Under the pieces are notes generated by a model. The model ran no database searches. It was not told the origin of the DNA and saw only the letters and a list, made by a program, of their open reading frames with translations. 64,000 nucleotides of DNA from Clostridium aminobutyricum (GTDB taxonomy: Bacteria > Bacillota > Clostridia > Peptostreptococcales > Anaerovoracaceae): NCBI RefSeq assembly GCF_017255415.1, contig NZ_JAFJZZ010000005.1:1-64000 (forward strand). Direction: 5' to 3'. Of this stretch, positions 22,463-32,776 are shown one piece after another. Every line of letters starts with the position of its first letter. Positions within the stretch are counted from its first letter, which is position 1. Both the position numbers and the translations under genes were made by a program.

Positions 22463-22491
22463 TTGTATAAGATTAAATCTATCTTATACAA
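22463..22491 (-). promoter_or_regulatory. Perfect 11-bp inverted repeat upstream of the prepilin peptidase
   Basis: TTGTATAAGAT (22463-22473) and ATCTTATACAA (22481-22491) are perfect inverted repeats around a 7-base loop. On the minus strand this is followed directly by AAAGGAGG. It could be an operator or an RNA hairpin abutting a ribosome site. Confidence 0.6.
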
Positions 22492-22571
22492 TATGTAAAT
22501 AAATGTCAATAATTACATTTCCTATTAAATCAAAAAGAGCCGTCCAAATGGACAGCTCCTAAAAACAACTA

Positions 22572-23978
22572 TTATCGATCGCAGATTTGTACATAATCCA
22601 AATAAGGCTGTACCCCTCTATAAGCAGGACGCATCAATTTCTTTCCTGCAGTTAATTCTTCTAATCGATGTGCACACCAACCCGAAAGACGTGCTGTTGC
22701 AAAAAGTGGTGTGGCGATATCGATCGGAATGTTCAATGCACTGTAAACAAAACCGGAATACAAATCTACATTGGCAGGCATTGGTTTATCCGTACCTTTC
22801 AACTCGCTATATAACATTCCGCCGCGTTTTTCGATAAAACGGCACAAGTTATAATCATCTTCCAAGCCTTTGCTGATGGCCAATTTCTGAGCCATCTCTT
22901 TTAATAGTACGGCTCTTGGATCGGAGATGGTATAAATCGCATGGCCTAACCCATAGATGAGACCGCTTCCGTCATTTGCTTCTCCCCTAAGGAGTTTCAC
23001 TAAATAATCCTCTACTTCTGCTTCATTGGTAATATCGGATACATGCGCTTTCAAGTCATTGATCATATTGATTACGGCAATATTGGCGCCACCGTGCTTC
23101 GGCCCTTTTAAAGAACCGACGGCCGCCGCTATAGCAGAATATGTATCCGTACCGGAAGAAGAAACCAAGTGTGTGGTAAAGCTGGAATTATTCCCGCCGC
23201 CGTGCTCCGCATGCAAGATGAGGGAAAGATCTAAGAGCTTTGCTTCAATGTCGGTGTATTCTCCTGTAGGCCGAAGCATCCTTAGAATGTTTTCCGCTGT
23301 ACTCAGCTCCGGAATCGGGTTATGCAGGTGCAGGCTTTCATTGTCAAAAGAAGAACGTTTAGCCTGATATCCATAGGCAATTAGTGCAGGGAAATATCCA
23401 ATTAATGAAATGGATTGACGAAGCACGTTTTCAATGGACGTATCATCCGGATTATCATCGTAGGAATAGAGAGCCAGTACGCTTCTTGCCAATTTATTCA
23501 TAATACTTTTAGAAGGAGCGGTAAGAATCATATCTCTGGCAAAACCCTTTGGCAGTTCTCTCTTTGAACCGAGCATTTCAGTGAACTCTTTAAGCTCTTG
23601 CTTCGTAGGAAGTTCACCGAACAGCAATAGATAGGTCACTTCCTCAAAGCCGAAACGGTTGCAGCGAACACAGTCATGAAAAATATCGTCGATGTTGTAG
23701 CCTCTATAGTAGAGCTTTCCGTCAACAGCAATTTTATTCCCTTGTTCATCCAGTTCGTAACCAACCACTTCACCAACTTTTGTAAGTCCTACTACTACGC
23801 CTGTGCCGTTTGCATTACGAAGTCCGCGCTTTACGTCTTTTTCAGCATAAAGCTCATTTGGAATCACATTGTTTTTGTTTAGACTTTTAGCCTTACTCAT
23901 GTAGAATGCTTTCTCTGCAGATAAAGCGTCGATCAGACTTTCTTTTTCAGCTGCAAAAGAATCATATATACTCATCAT
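22572..23978 (-). CDS. Citrate synthase (citrate/2-methylcitrate synthase family)
   Basis: Condenses acetyl-CoA (or propionyl-CoA) with oxaloacetate. The 468-residue protein has the type II citrate-synthase core with the catalytic histidine segment LILHAEHGGGNNSSFTTHLVS, the second histidine in KGPKHGGANIAVINM, and the IYGLGHAIYTISDPRA loop. It has an unusually long N-terminal extension (about 90 residues) before VDGKLYYRGYNIDD, as seen in clostridial members. ATG 23978 is used because GAGGTG is 6 bases upstream; a GTG at 23987 overlaps the ribosome site. It is transcribed alone, away from uvrB. No aconitase or isocitrate dehydrogenase is adjacent, so its pathway role (biosynthetic glutamate route versus methylcitrate) cannot be read. 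Confidence 0.92.
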   Translation of the reverse strand: MMSIYDSFAAEKESLIDALSAEKAFYMSKAKSLNKNNVIPNELYAEKDVKRGLRNANGTGVVVGLTKVGEVVGYELDEQGNKIAVDGKLYYRGYNIDDIFHDCVRCNRFGFEEVTYLLLFGELPTKQELKEFTEMLGSKRELPKGFARDMILTAPSKSIMNKLARSVLALYSYDDNPDDTSIENVLRQSISLIGYFPALIAYGYQAKRSSFDNESLHLHNPIPELSTAENILRMLRPTGEYTDIEAKLLDLSLILHAEHGGGNNSSFTTHLVSSSGTDTYSAIAAAVGSLKGPKHGGANIAVINMINDLKAHVSDITNEAEVEDYLVKLLRGEANDGSGLIYGLGHAIYTISDPRAVLLKEMAQKLAISKGLEDDYNLCRFIEKRGGMLYSELKGTDKPMPANVDLYSGFVYSALNIPIDIATPLFATARLSGWCAHRLEELTAGKKLMRPAYRGVQPYLDYVQICDR

Positions 23979-24052
23979 AACAATCACCTCAACGAATATT
24001 TTATTAGATTTAATTCAAAATGTATAAATGTATACAATTATTCCCGTAATAA

Positions 24053-24081
24053 AATCGATATCGCTGAAAACAATATCGATT
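24053..24081. promoter_or_regulatory. 9-bp inverted repeat upstream of citrate synthase
   Basis: AATCGATAT (24053-24061) and ATATCGATT (24073-24081) form a perfect inverted repeat with an 11-base spacer in the divergent citrate synthase / uvrB control region. A TGTATACA palindrome lies nearby. It may be an operator for the citrate synthase gene. Confidence 0.45.
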
Positions 24082-24231
24082 AACAGATACCACAGCAAAC
24101 TGTAACAATGTTGCTGTTTAAATTACGTTAAATAGTACAGGATATTTATTCAGTAGCCCAAAAACACAATTATTTTATTAGTATACCACGTTAAATCGTT
24201 TCTAACAAGGGTATAAATGAAATAATTGCAT

Positions 24232-24260
24232 TTGATAAGGGGTTTAAAAAGGAGTATAAT
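24232..24260 (+). promoter_or_regulatory. Sigma-A promoter of uvrB
   Basis: TTGATA (24232-24237), exactly 17 bases, TATAAT (24255-24260). The -10 ends only 9 bases before the uvrB ATG, so the mRNA would start within a few bases of the start codon. Confidence 0.75.
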
Positions 24261-24269
24261 TTACTTATT

Positions 24270-26246
24270 ATGAATGAGTTTAAAATTATTTCAGATTTCA
24301 AATTAATGGGCGATCAACCTGAGGCAGTGGAACGACTTTCGCAGGGGATTTTGCGCGGAGAAAAACATCAGACCTTACTGGGGGTAACCGGTTCGGGAAA
24401 AACCTTTACCATGGCGAATGTGATCGAACGGGTGCAAAAACCGACGATTGTGATTTCGCATAATAAAACATTGGCAGCACAACTTTGTGGTGAGTTTAAA
24501 GAATTTTTTCCGGATAACGCCGTCGAATATTTTGTTAGTTACTATGACTACTACCAGCCGGAGGCGTATGTGCCTTCGACCGATACCTATATTGAGAAGG
24601 ATTCGGATATCAATGAAGAAATTGAAAAGCTTCGTCACTCCGCTACTGCGGCACTTGCAGAACGTCGAGATGTGATCATCGTAGCCAGCGTATCCTGCAT
24701 CTATGGTTTGGGAAGTCCGTTTGACTATGAAAATCAGATGCTATCGCTTCGTCCGGGTATGGAAAAGAACCGGCATGATATTCTTCGAAAACTAGTGGAT
24801 ATCCAATATACAAGAAACGACTTGGGATTTGCCAGAGGATGCTTCCGAGTTCGAGGCGATATTATCGATGTCTATCCGGCCGGTGCGGAAAATGCTGTTC
24901 GCGTGGAATTGTTCGGCGACGAAATAGAAAGTATCAAGGAAATTAATCCGATTACAGGGGAAATTATTGGCCTCCGAAATCATGTGGCGATCTATCCTGC
25001 TTCGCATTATGTGACGTCCAAGGAAAACACGGAACGTGCCATTTGCACCATTGAAGAGGAATTGCAGGACCGACTTACTTGGTTTAAAGATAGGGGCAAG
25101 CTTTTAGAAGCACAGCGTATTGAACAGCGGACCCGTTATGATTTAGAAATGCTGCGTGAAGTAGGCAGCTGCAAAGGAATCGAAAACTATTCCAGGCATA
25201 TTAACGGCTTACCGCCGGGCAACCGGCCCTATACCTTACTGGATTATTTCTCGAAAGATTTCCTGATTATTATTGACGAGTCTCATGTGATGCTGCCGCA
25301 GCTCAGGGCCATGTATGCCGGTGACCGTTCCAGAAAATCATCTCTGGTGGAGTACGGGTTCAGGCTGCCTTCGGCACTGGACAACCGGCCGCTTCAGTTT
25401 GAAGAATTTGAGGGAATTACCAATCAGATTGTATATGTAAGTGCTACGCCGGCAAAATATGAGTTAGAGCATAGCAACGGTGTTTCGGCTGAACAGGTGA
25501 TTCGCCCGACAGGACTTCTGGATCCGGTGATTTCCGTGCGCAAAAGCGAGGGGCAGATCGATGACTTGATTGGAGAAATCAATCAGGTAACCGAAAAAGG
25601 AGAACGAGTCTTTGTTACAACCCTTACGAAGAAGATGTCGGAGAGCTTAACCGATTACCTGAAAAATGTGGGTATTCGTGTCAAGTATTTGCACTCAGAG
25701 ATTGATACCTTGGAACGAATGGAAATCCTTCGAGATTTGAGACTCGGCGTATTTGATGTACTGGTTGGAATCAATCTGCTCCGAGAAGGGCTGGATATAC
25801 CTGAAGTGTCTTTGGTCGTTATCTTGGATGCGGACAAGCAAGGATTCCTCCGAACAGAAACGTCTTTGATACAGACTATTGGCCGTGCGGCCAGAAATGC
25901 AGAGGGCAGAGTCATCATGTATGCGGATTCAATCAGCCCGGCAATGAAAGTGGCTATGGCAGAAACGGAAAGAAGAAGGGGAATTCAGCAGGCATATAAT
26001 GAGAAGCATGGCATCACACCGACTACGATAAAGAAGTCCGTTCGCGCTATAATAGAAGCCACGAAAGCAGCAGAAGAGTCGGCTGAATATTATGCCGGAA
26101 AGAGTCCGTTGGAATTAACCAAGAAGGAATTGGGTGAATATATCAAGAAGCTGGAGAAAGAGATGAAGCAGGCAGCTGCAGACTTACAATTTGAAAGAGC
26201 AGCCCAGCTAAGAGATCAGATTTTTGAATACAAACTTCGATTATAG
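24270..26246 (+). CDS. uvrB: Excinuclease ABC subunit B
   Basis: UvrB is the damage-verification helicase of nucleotide excision repair. The 658 residues contain the N-terminal [12 protein letters not shown]-motif region, Walker A GVTGSGKT (38-45), the beta-hairpin [12 protein letters not shown] (about 91-102) that clamps DNA, the DESH box ([11 protein letters not shown]), helicase motifs V and VI ([31 protein letters not shown]) and the C-terminal UVR domain that binds UvrC ([21 protein letters not shown]). The only nearby AAGGAG lies inside the promoter, upstream of the expected transcription start, so translation probably starts on a nearly leaderless message. uvrA is 200 bases downstream with its own SOS-type promoter. 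Confidence 0.97.
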   Translation: MNEFKIISDFKLMGDQPEAVERLSQGILRGEKHQTLLGVTGSGKTFTMANVIERVQKPTIVISHNKTLAAQLCGEFKEFFPDNAVEYFVSYYDYYQPEAYVPSTDTYIEKDSDINEEIEKLRHSATAALAERRDVIIVASVSCIYGLGSPFDYENQMLSLRPGMEKNRHDILRKLVDIQYTRNDLGFARGCFRVRGDIIDVYPAGAENAVRVELFGDEIESIKEINPITGEIIGLRNHVAIYPASHYVTSKENTERAICTIEEELQDRLTWFKDRGKLLEAQRIEQRTRYDLEMLREVGSCKGIENYSRHINGLPPGNRPYTLLDYFSKDFLIIIDESHVMLPQLRAMYAGDRSRKSSLVEYGFRLPSALDNRPLQFEEFEGITNQIVYVSATPAKYELEHSNGVSAEQVIRPTGLLDPVISVRKSEGQIDDLIGEINQVTEKGERVFVTTLTKKMSESLTDYLKNVGIRVKYLHSEIDTLERMEILRDLRLGVFDVLVGINLLREGLDIPEVSLVVILDADKQGFLRTETSLIQTIGRAARNAEGRVIMYADSISPAMKVAMAETERRRGIQQAYNEKHGITPTTIKKSVRAIIEATKAAEESAEYYAGKSPLELTKKELGEYIKKLEKEMKQAAADLQFERAAQLRDQIFEYKLRL

Positions 26247-26325
26247 ATTATAGTATGTGGTTTGCCTTAGAGCCAATATAAATTGAATGGTAAAATTTTA
26301 TCGTTGTAAGCGAACATTATTAATA

Positions 26326-26354
26326 TTGAACATACGTTCTGAATGTGGTATCAT
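26326..26354 (+). promoter_or_regulatory. uvrA promoter with LexA (SOS) box
   Basis: TTGAAC (26326-26331) and TATCAT (26349-26354) are spaced by 17 bases. The palindrome GAACATACGTTC (26328-26339) matches the Gram-positive LexA operator GAAC-N4-GTTC exactly and overlaps the -35 element, so LexA binding would block RNA polymerase and DNA damage would induce uvrA. Confidence 0.85.
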
Positions 26355-26446
26355 AGAAGAAAAATGGCGAAACAACAAGAAGATCGCTTATTTACGATAT
26401 TAAATATGTAAAAATAAGCAGAAAAATGGGTGGAATTGGAGAAGAA

Positions 26447-29326
26447 ATGGCAAACGAAATAAAAATAAAAGGAGCAAACGAACATAACCTAAAGAATGTA
26501 GATTTAACAATACCAAGGGATAAGATGATTGTTTTCACGGGGCTATCCGGCTCGGGCAAATCTTCCCTTGCATTTGATACGATATATGCAGAAGGGCAGA
26601 GAAGATATGTGGAGAGCTTATCTTCGTATGCCAGACAGTTTTTGGGGCAGATGGAAAAGCCGGACGTGGAATACATCGAAGGACTTTCCCCGGCAATCTC
26701 CATTGATCAGAAAACGACGAGCAAAAACCCCCGGTCAACCGTAGGGACCGTTACGGAGATACACGACTATCTGAGACTTTTATATGCTCGAATCGGTATT
26801 CCTCACTGCCCGATTTGCGGCAAAGAAATATCCAGCCAATCCGTGGATCAAATCGTGGATAGCTTAATGGCGATGGGCAATGGGACCAGAATTACAATGC
26901 TTGCGCCGGTTGTCAGAGAACGCAAGGGAGAACATGAAAAAATCCTGGAGAGAATTCGAAAAGAAGGCTTTACCCGAACAAGAATCGATGGAGAGCTGGT
27001 AAATATCTCTGAAGAAGAAATCAAGCTTGAAAAAACTTTTAAGCATACGATAGAGATTGTCATCGACCGAATCATTGTCAAGGAAGGTGCAGAAGGCCGA
27101 TTGGCGGAAGCCGTTGAACTTTGTATTTCTCATGGAGACGGACTTGTTCTGGCGCAGATTCAACAACAGGTTGAACGGGGAAGTGACGGCAATGAATCGG
27201 AAGAAGGTTCCGAGACGATCACGCATGACAAGATTTTTTCAACGAAACTGGCTTGTCCGGAACATGGAATCAGCATCGAAGAATTGGAACCGCGAATGTT
27301 TTCCTTTAACAATCCGTTCGGTGCTTGTCCAACCTGTAATGGGCTGGGTTTTACACAAAAAATAGATCCCGATTTGATCATAGAAAATCAACATTTGAGC
27401 ATCGTAGACGGCTGTTTAGGTAATATCTTTGCATCGATGGAAATCACCGGATTTTACAGACAAATGATCGAAGCGCTTGCCAATGAGCATGGAGTGGATT
27501 TGAATACGCCGTACAGAGAACTTCCGGCAAAGTTTAAAAACGAACTCCTTTACGGAACCGGAACGCGGCATCTTAAATATTTTTATAAAAGCAGAAACAA
27601 TAATTCAGAATCCTATCGAGATCATCCTTTTGAAGGAGTTATCAATAATCTGGAGAGAAGATATCAGGAAACCAATTCTGAATTTATTAAAGATAAAATG
27701 CAGCAGTACATGCGCATTATTCCTTGTGACGAGTGCCATGGAAAACGTTTGAAACCGGAAATCTTGGCGGTTACTGTCGGTGGGAAAAACATTGCGGAGC
27801 TTTCGGATTTATCCATTCGAGAGGCATTGGCCTTTATTGACAGCTTACAGTTCAGCACAAAGGAAGAACTGATAGCCCATCAGATTTTAAAAGAAATCCG
27901 AGCCAGATTCGGCTTCTTGATTGATGTGGGATTGGATTATCTGACGTTATCCAGAGCTTCGGGGACCCTATCCGGCGGAGAGTCGCAGCGAATTCGATTA
28001 GCTACGCAGATCGGCTCCAGTTTGGTGGGGGTGCTGTATATATTAGATGAACCGAGCATTGGACTTCATCAAAAAGATAATGAAAAATTGTTAAAAACGT
28101 TGAGACATCTGACGGATATCGGGAATACTCTTATTATTGTGGAACACGATGAAGATACCATGTATGTGGCAGATCACATTGTTGATATAGGTCCCGGAGC
28201 GGGGATCCACGGAGGAGAGGTCGTTGCGGCAGGCACGGTTCAAGATATCATGGCTTGCAGCGAATCATTAACCGGCCAGTATTTGTCAGGAACCAAAGTG
28301 ATTGAAGTACCCAAGGAAAGAAGAGAAGGCAACGGTCAATGGATTAAGATCATCGGAGCCAGAGAAAATAACCTCAAGAATATTGACGTAGAAATCCCTT
28401 TAGGGAAGCTGGTTTGCGTGACAGGTGTATCCGGCTCAGGGAAAAGCAGTCTGATCAATGAGATATTATATAAAGGACTTGCTCATAAGATTAATCGAGC
28501 AAAAGACAAGCCCGGTATACACGATGAAATCACCGGAATGGAACATATCGATAAAATTATTGATATCAATCAATCCCCCATCGGCAGAACGCCGAGATCA
28601 AACCCGGCCACATATACCGGTGTATTTACACCGATTCGTGATCTGTTTTCACAGCTTCCCGAATCCAAGGTACGCGGCTATGAAAAAGGCCGATTCAGTT
28701 TTAACGTAAAGGGCGGACGTTGTGAAGCTTGCAGCGGTGACGGTATCATCAAGATTGAAATGCATTTCTTACCCGATGTATATGTTCCTTGCGAAGTTTG
28801 CAAGGGAAGGCGTTATAACAGAGAGACCTTGGAAGTAAAATATAAGGGAAAAAGTATCTATGATGTATTGGATATGAATGTATCGGAAGCGGCAGAGTTT
28901 TTTAAGAATATTCCCGTTATATCCAGACAGATGGAAACTTTGGAAGAGGTCGGTCTTGGCTATATTAAATTGGGACAGCCTTCTACTCAACTGTCCGGCG
29001 GAGAAGCCCAGCGAATTAAATTAGCCTCTGAATTATCCAAACGAAGTACAGGTAAAACCATGTACATTTTGGACGAGCCGACCACCGGCTTGCATTTTGC
29101 CGATGTCGATAAGTTAATACAGGTACTGCAAAAACTGGTAGACGCAGGGAATACGGTAGTGGTCATCGAACATAATTTAGAAGTCATCAAGATGGCCGAT
29201 CATATCATAGACCTCGGCCCTGACGGAGGAAACCGAGGAGGCAATATTGTTGGCATCGGAACACCGGAGCAGATTGCATCCAACTCTAATTCATATACCG
29301 GAGAATTTTTGAATAAACTTTTATAA
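26447..29326 (+). CDS. uvrA: Excinuclease ABC subunit A
   Basis: UvrA is the dimeric ABC ATPase that finds DNA lesions and loads UvrB. The 959 residues hold two ABC cassettes: first Walker [10 protein letters not shown] (about 32-40), signature [12 protein letters not shown] and Walker [12 protein letters not shown]; second Walker [10 protein letters not shown], signature [12 protein letters not shown] and Walker [10 protein letters not shown]. Zinc modules are visible ([13 protein letters not shown] ... [16 protein letters not shown] ... CEVCKGRR). ATG 26447 is chosen because it follows GGAGAAG and gives the canonical [17 protein letters not shown] start; an ATG at 26426 has no ribosome site. 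Regulated by an SOS box, unlike uvrB. Confidence 0.97.
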   Translation: MANEIKIKGANEHNLKNVDLTIPRDKMIVFTGLSGSGKSSLAFDTIYAEGQRRYVESLSSYARQFLGQMEKPDVEYIEGLSPAISIDQKTTSKNPRSTVGTVTEIHDYLRLLYARIGIPHCPICGKEISSQSVDQIVDSLMAMGNGTRITMLAPVVRERKGEHEKILERIRKEGFTRTRIDGELVNISEEEIKLEKTFKHTIEIVIDRIIVKEGAEGRLAEAVELCISHGDGLVLAQIQQQVERGSDGNESEEGSETITHDKIFSTKLACPEHGISIEELEPRMFSFNNPFGACPTCNGLGFTQKIDPDLIIENQHLSIVDGCLGNIFASMEITGFYRQMIEALANEHGVDLNTPYRELPAKFKNELLYGTGTRHLKYFYKSRNNNSESYRDHPFEGVINNLERRYQETNSEFIKDKMQQYMRIIPCDECHGKRLKPEILAVTVGGKNIAELSDLSIREALAFIDSLQFSTKEELIAHQILKEIRARFGFLIDVGLDYLTLSRASGTLSGGESQRIRLATQIGSSLVGVLYILDEPSIGLHQKDNEKLLKTLRHLTDIGNTLIIVEHDEDTMYVADHIVDIGPGAGIHGGEVVAAGTVQDIMACSESLTGQYLSGTKVIEVPKERREGNGQWIKIIGARENNLKNIDVEIPLGKLVCVTGVSGSGKSSLINEILYKGLAHKINRAKDKPGIHDEITGMEHIDKIIDINQSPIGRTPRSNPATYTGVFTPIRDLFSQLPESKVRGYEKGRFSFNVKGGRCEACSGDGIIKIEMHFLPDVYVPCEVCKGRRYNRETLEVKYKGKSIYDVLDMNVSEAAEFFKNIPVISRQMETLEEVGLGYIKLGQPSTQLSGGEAQRIKLASELSKRSTGKTMYILDEPTTGLHFADVDKLIQVLQKLVDAGNTVVVIEHNLEVIKMADHIIDLGPDGGNRGGNIVGIGTPEQIASNSNSYTGEFLNKLL

Positions 29327-29336
29327 TGAGGTTAGA

Positions 29337-29377
29337 TGTCCACCACCTTTTTAGGTGGTGGGTACAACTTTTTTTTT
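29337..29377 (+). terminator. Probable terminator after uvrA
   Basis: CCACCACC (29340-29347) pairs with GGTGGTGG (29354-29361), extended by wobble pairs, and a run of nine T follows (29369-29377). The T run is a few bases away from the stem, so efficiency is uncertain. Confidence 0.6.
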
Positions 29378-29446
29378 CACAGGCGGTGGGAATATCTCCC
29401 TGCCTCGTTGAAACGCACAGATGTAAGAAGATTTGGCGGTGAAATC

Positions 29447-30364
29447 GTGAATGAGCTTCAAAGAGAAAGAAAAATAACTTGTTTCCTAATGGTACTGTTA
29501 GTAACAGGATGGGGATTGGAGTATGTGGTTGCAAAGAAAGCACTGGAAGTACTCGAACCTTTATCGTTGCTTTTCTTTAAATATCTGGTGGGATTCTTGG
29601 TGGTATGGGCGATTAAGCTGAAACAGGAGAGTAAAATCGTGTTTAATCTGAAAGATTTTCCGATTTTTATTCTTTGCGCCATAACAGGTGAGATTTTTTA
29701 CTTTTATTGTGAATATTCGGCTATGTCTTACATGCCGATTTCTTTGATCACCATTATACTGGCCTTTGTGCCTGGTGTATCAATGATCATAGAACGAATC
29801 GTCTACAAAAAAAAGGCAAGCAGAAAAATGCTCATTGGATTATTGTTTTGCATCTTAGGCGTAGCATTCGTTATCGGTGTGGACTTTAAAATTTTATTAA
29901 AGGGAAGAATAATAGGATACTTACTGGTTTTTGCGGCAATCTTTTCTTGGAATGCCTACAACTTTGTAACCGCTTCGCTGCGTGGGAAATATTCAGATAT
30001 CACTTTGACTTTTAATCAATTACTGTGCACTATATTATTGACATTTCCTTATGCCGTGCAGCATCGCGCTCCGATTGAAGTCTTTACACCTGATGTGATA
30101 GGTGGCATAATATACCTTGGAGTGTTTACTGCCGGTTTAGGATTCATCATACAAGTAAAATCACTTTATATCCTTGGACCGACAACCACATCATTGTTTT
30201 CAAATTTTATGCCTATTGCAGCAACCTTTTTTGGATGGATATTTTTGAAGGAATCCATCTCTTTGCTGCAGATTATAGGCGGGATAGTAGTTATTTCAGC
30301 GGGATATGTAGTAGTTAAAGAAAAAGGGAAAATGGAGGAATTATCCAATGAATCAGAGTCTTAA
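29447..30364 (+). CDS. EamA/DMT-family transporter
   Basis: A 305-residue drug/metabolite transporter with ten predicted transmembrane helices in two EamA repeats (first: FLMVLLVTGWGLEYVVAKKALEVLEPL; second: GYLLVFAAIFSWNAYNFVTASL). The family exports or imports small metabolites, and no substrate can be assigned. GTG 29447 is taken as start because GGTGA lies 6 bases upstream and it gives the usual short N-terminus; the frame extends back to 29336, but through a terminator hairpin. It overlaps the nicotinate phosphoribosyltransferase gene by 17 bases, so the two are translationally coupled; a role in transport of a pyridine compound is possible but unproven. Confidence 0.8.
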   Translation: MNELQRERKITCFLMVLLVTGWGLEYVVAKKALEVLEPLSLLFFKYLVGFLVVWAIKLKQESKIVFNLKDFPIFILCAITGEIFYFYCEYSAMSYMPISLITIILAFVPGVSMIIERIVYKKKASRKMLIGLLFCILGVAFVIGVDFKILLKGRIIGYLLVFAAIFSWNAYNFVTASLRGKYSDITLTFNQLLCTILLTFPYAVQHRAPIEVFTPDVIGGIIYLGVFTAGLGFIIQVKSLYILGPTTTSLFSNFMPIAATFFGWIFLKESISLLQIIGGIVVISAGYVVVKEKGKMEELSNESES

Positions 30365-31781
30365 TTTGACCATGTTGACAGATTTCTATGAAATCACCAT
30401 GGCCAATGGATACTTTGAAACGGACATGGCTAATGATATCGCATATTTTGACATGTTCTTTAGAAAGATTCCAGATGGTGGAGGATTTGCTATTATGGCA
30501 GGTCTAGAGCAGGTTATTGATTATCTTGAAAATTTATCATTTTCAGATAAGGACATTGAGTATTTAAGAGGGAAAGGCATGTTTAGCGAGGCATTCTTAA
30601 AGTATTTAAAAGGCTTTAAATTTGAATGCGATGTTTGGGCAATACCTGAGGGAACTCCTATTTTTCCGGGTGAACCTTTAATTACAGTGAGAGGGCCCCT
30701 AATGCAGGCTCAGTTTGTGGAGACGATGATTTTACTATTAGTCAACCACCAAAGCCTTATCGCAACAAAAGCTAATCGAATTGTACGTTCCGCGAAGGGA
30801 CGTTCTGTCATGGAATTTGGGACAAGAAGGGCGCATGGTGCGTCTGCAGCCGTTCTGGGATCCAGAGCAGCTTATATTGGCGGATGTATGGGCACCGCCT
30901 GTGCGATTTCCGAACGGGATTATGGCATTTTGGCACTTGGTACGATGGCCCATAGCTGGGTACAGACGTTTGATGATGAATATCAGTCTTTTAAGAAGTA
31001 TGCAGAAATATATCCGGATAACTGTGTTTTGCTAGTGGATACGTACAATGTGCTAAAATCCGGCGTTCCAAATGCAATAAAAGTATTTCAAGAGAAGAAG
31101 CCTGTAAAAATGGGCATCCGGATAGATAGCGGTGATGTTACCTATCTAACAAAGAAAGCTAGGGCAATGCTGGATGAAGCAGGTCTTCGTGACTGCAGTA
31201 TTGTGGTTTCCAATTCAATGGATGAATATATCATACGTGACGTGATACTAGAGGGAGCCTGTATTGATTCTTTTGGTGTTGGAGAAAGACTGATTACTTC
31301 AAAATCCGAACCTGTTTTTGGAGGCGTTTATAAGTTAGTTGCGCTTGAAAAAAAGGGGAAGATGATTCCGAAGATTAAGATCAGTGAAAACATTGAAAAA
31401 ATCACGAATCCAGGATTTAAGGAAGTGTATCGCCTGTTTGACAAGGATACGAATAAAGTAGTGGCGGACGTTATTACGTTGAACGGAGAAGAAGCCCCTG
31501 GTGGTGATTGCTATGAAATATTTGATCCGCAAGCAGTTTGGAAGAGAAAGAAAATAGTAAACTTCTATGCGAAAAATCTACTAGTACCTATTTTTGAAAA
31601 GGGGAAATGTATCTATGACAAGCCAAGCATTGATGAAATCAAAGATTACTGTCAGGAACAAATAAGAACTTTATGGGATGAATTGCTTCGATTTGAAAAT
31701 CCGCAGATATACTACGTGGATTTATCTCACGACCTATGGGAGATGAAGCATAAACTCATAGAAGAATATCAGCATATATAA
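30348..31781 (+). CDS. pncB: Nicotinate phosphoribosyltransferase
   Basis: Converts nicotinate and PRPP to nicotinate mononucleotide in NAD salvage. The 477-residue protein shows the family N-terminus (LTMLTDFYEITMANGYF), the active-site region with MEFGTRRAHGASAAVLGSRA and the HSWVQTFDDE segment carrying the histidine that is phosphorylated in the ATP-coupled cycle, then IDSGDV and SFGVGERLITS of the phosphate-binding barrel. GGAGG precedes the ATG. It is coupled by a 17-base overlap to the EamA transporter gene. A strong terminator closes the two-gene unit. Confidence 0.93.
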   Translation: MNQSLNLTMLTDFYEITMANGYFETDMANDIAYFDMFFRKIPDGGGFAIMAGLEQVIDYLENLSFSDKDIEYLRGKGMFSEAFLKYLKGFKFECDVWAIPEGTPIFPGEPLITVRGPLMQAQFVETMILLLVNHQSLIATKANRIVRSAKGRSVMEFGTRRAHGASAAVLGSRAAYIGGCMGTACAISERDYGILALGTMAHSWVQTFDDEYQSFKKYAEIYPDNCVLLVDTYNVLKSGVPNAIKVFQEKKPVKMGIRIDSGDVTYLTKKARAMLDEAGLRDCSIVVSNSMDEYIIRDVILEGACIDSFGVGERLITSKSEPVFGGVYKLVALEKKGKMIPKIKISENIEKITNPGFKEVYRLFDKDTNKVVADVITLNGEEAPGGDCYEIFDPQAVWKRKKIVNFYAKNLLVPIFEKGKCIYDKPSIDEIKDYCQEQIRTLWDELLRFENPQIYYVDLSHDLWEMKHKLIEEYQHI

Positions 31782-31799
31782 AAAGTAACTTATATTATA

Positions 31800-31833
31800 G
31801 AACGCGATCCATGCAAATGGATCGCGTTTTTTT
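31800..31833 (+). terminator. Terminator after pncB
   Basis: AACGCGATCCAT / ATGGATCGCGTT, a perfect stem with a GCAA loop followed by seven T. Confidence 0.93.
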
Positions 31834-32038
31834 ATCTTGCAAGAAAGTGAGGGCATTTCTTTACCAATTCTTCACATGTCTCTTTCTTTGTTTTCACAAA
31901 ACGATGCGATAACTTACATAATATGCCTGTATGATAAATCCATAAGATCAAATAAACCGAGATCGAAAACGAAATTGTGTTAGCAATATATGATGAGAGA
32001 CATTCATGAAAGTGAATGAAATTGGAAGGAGAGATAGT

Positions 32039-32776
32039 ATGGCAATCGAGGTATTCAACCGAGTTGAAAAAAAATATTTTGTCAGAGGAGATCAGATGGT
32101 AAAGGTGCTGGATGAAATTGAAAAGCATATGACACCGGATAAGTTCAATAAGGGTAGACAGACCTATTCTATATGCAATATTTATTTTGACACAGAAGAC
32201 GATTATTTGATTCGAACTTCTCTTGCTAAGCCGGATTATAAGGAGAAGTTAAGATTGAGAACATACGGAACGCCTAGCAAAGATGAAAAGGCTTTTTTGG
32301 AAATAAAAAAGAAGGTCAATCGTGTGGTAAATAAGCGGAGAACAACCATCGGCTTACAGGAGGCTTATCGCTTTGTAGAAAATGGTGGTAAAATTGCTTT
32401 AACCGATGAAATGAATCCACAGGTTTTGAAAGAGCTTGCTTATATGGTACAGCATTATAAACTGCAGCCTAAGGTCATGATCGCATATGACCGATTAGCT
32501 TATTTTGAGAAGGGTAATTCGGATTTAAGAATATCCTTTGATACCAATATTCGAAGCAGGAGAGATCATGTGAAACTGGAAGAAGGAAGCTATGGAGTTG
32601 CTCTTTTGGAACCGAATATTTGGCTTATGGAAATAAAAACAGCGAGTGCAATGCCTTTGTGGCTTACCAAGTTGCTCACCGAAGAAAAGATCAACCAAGT
32701 AAGCTTTTCAAAATACGGCACAGAGTATAAGAAATATATGAATAACAAAAATGAAAGAGAGGCTATATATGCTTAA
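32039..32776 (+). CDS. VTC-domain protein (polyphosphate polymerase-like)
   Basis: A 245-residue soluble protein with the VTC fold of the triphosphate-tunnel family, related to the catalytic domain of yeast Vtc4 that makes polyphosphate from ATP. Tunnel-lining basic and acidic strands are all present: RVEKKYFV, ICNIYFDTEDDYLIRTSL, YKEKLRLRTYG, AFLEIKKKVNRVVNKRRTT, MIAYDRLAYF, LRISFDTNIRSRRD and LMEIKT. Catalytic competence is therefore plausible but unproven. ATG 32039 follows GGAGAG; the longer frame starting at 32006 lacks a ribosome site. Its 3' end overlaps the DUF4956 gene by 8 bases, and a secreted beta-helix protein follows, a co-occurring set in Firmicutes whose joint function is not established. 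Confidence 0.88.
   Translation: MAIEVFNRVEKKYFVRGDQMVKVLDEIEKHMTPDKFNKGRQTYSICNIYFDTEDDYLIRTSLAKPDYKEKLRLRTYGTPSKDEKAFLEIKKKVNRVVNKRRTTIGLQEAYRFVENGGKIALTDEMNPQVLKELAYMVQHYKLQPKVMIAYDRLAYFEKGNSDLRISFDTNIRSRRDHVKLEEGSYGVALLEPNIWLMEIKTASAMPLWLTKLLTEEKINQVSFSKYGTEYKKYMNNKNEREAIYA

Noticed and set aside
31832-32128. 98-codon open frame on - at the start of the VTC gene
   Set aside because: Overlaps the VTC coding start and the pncB terminator; residues resemble antisense translation.
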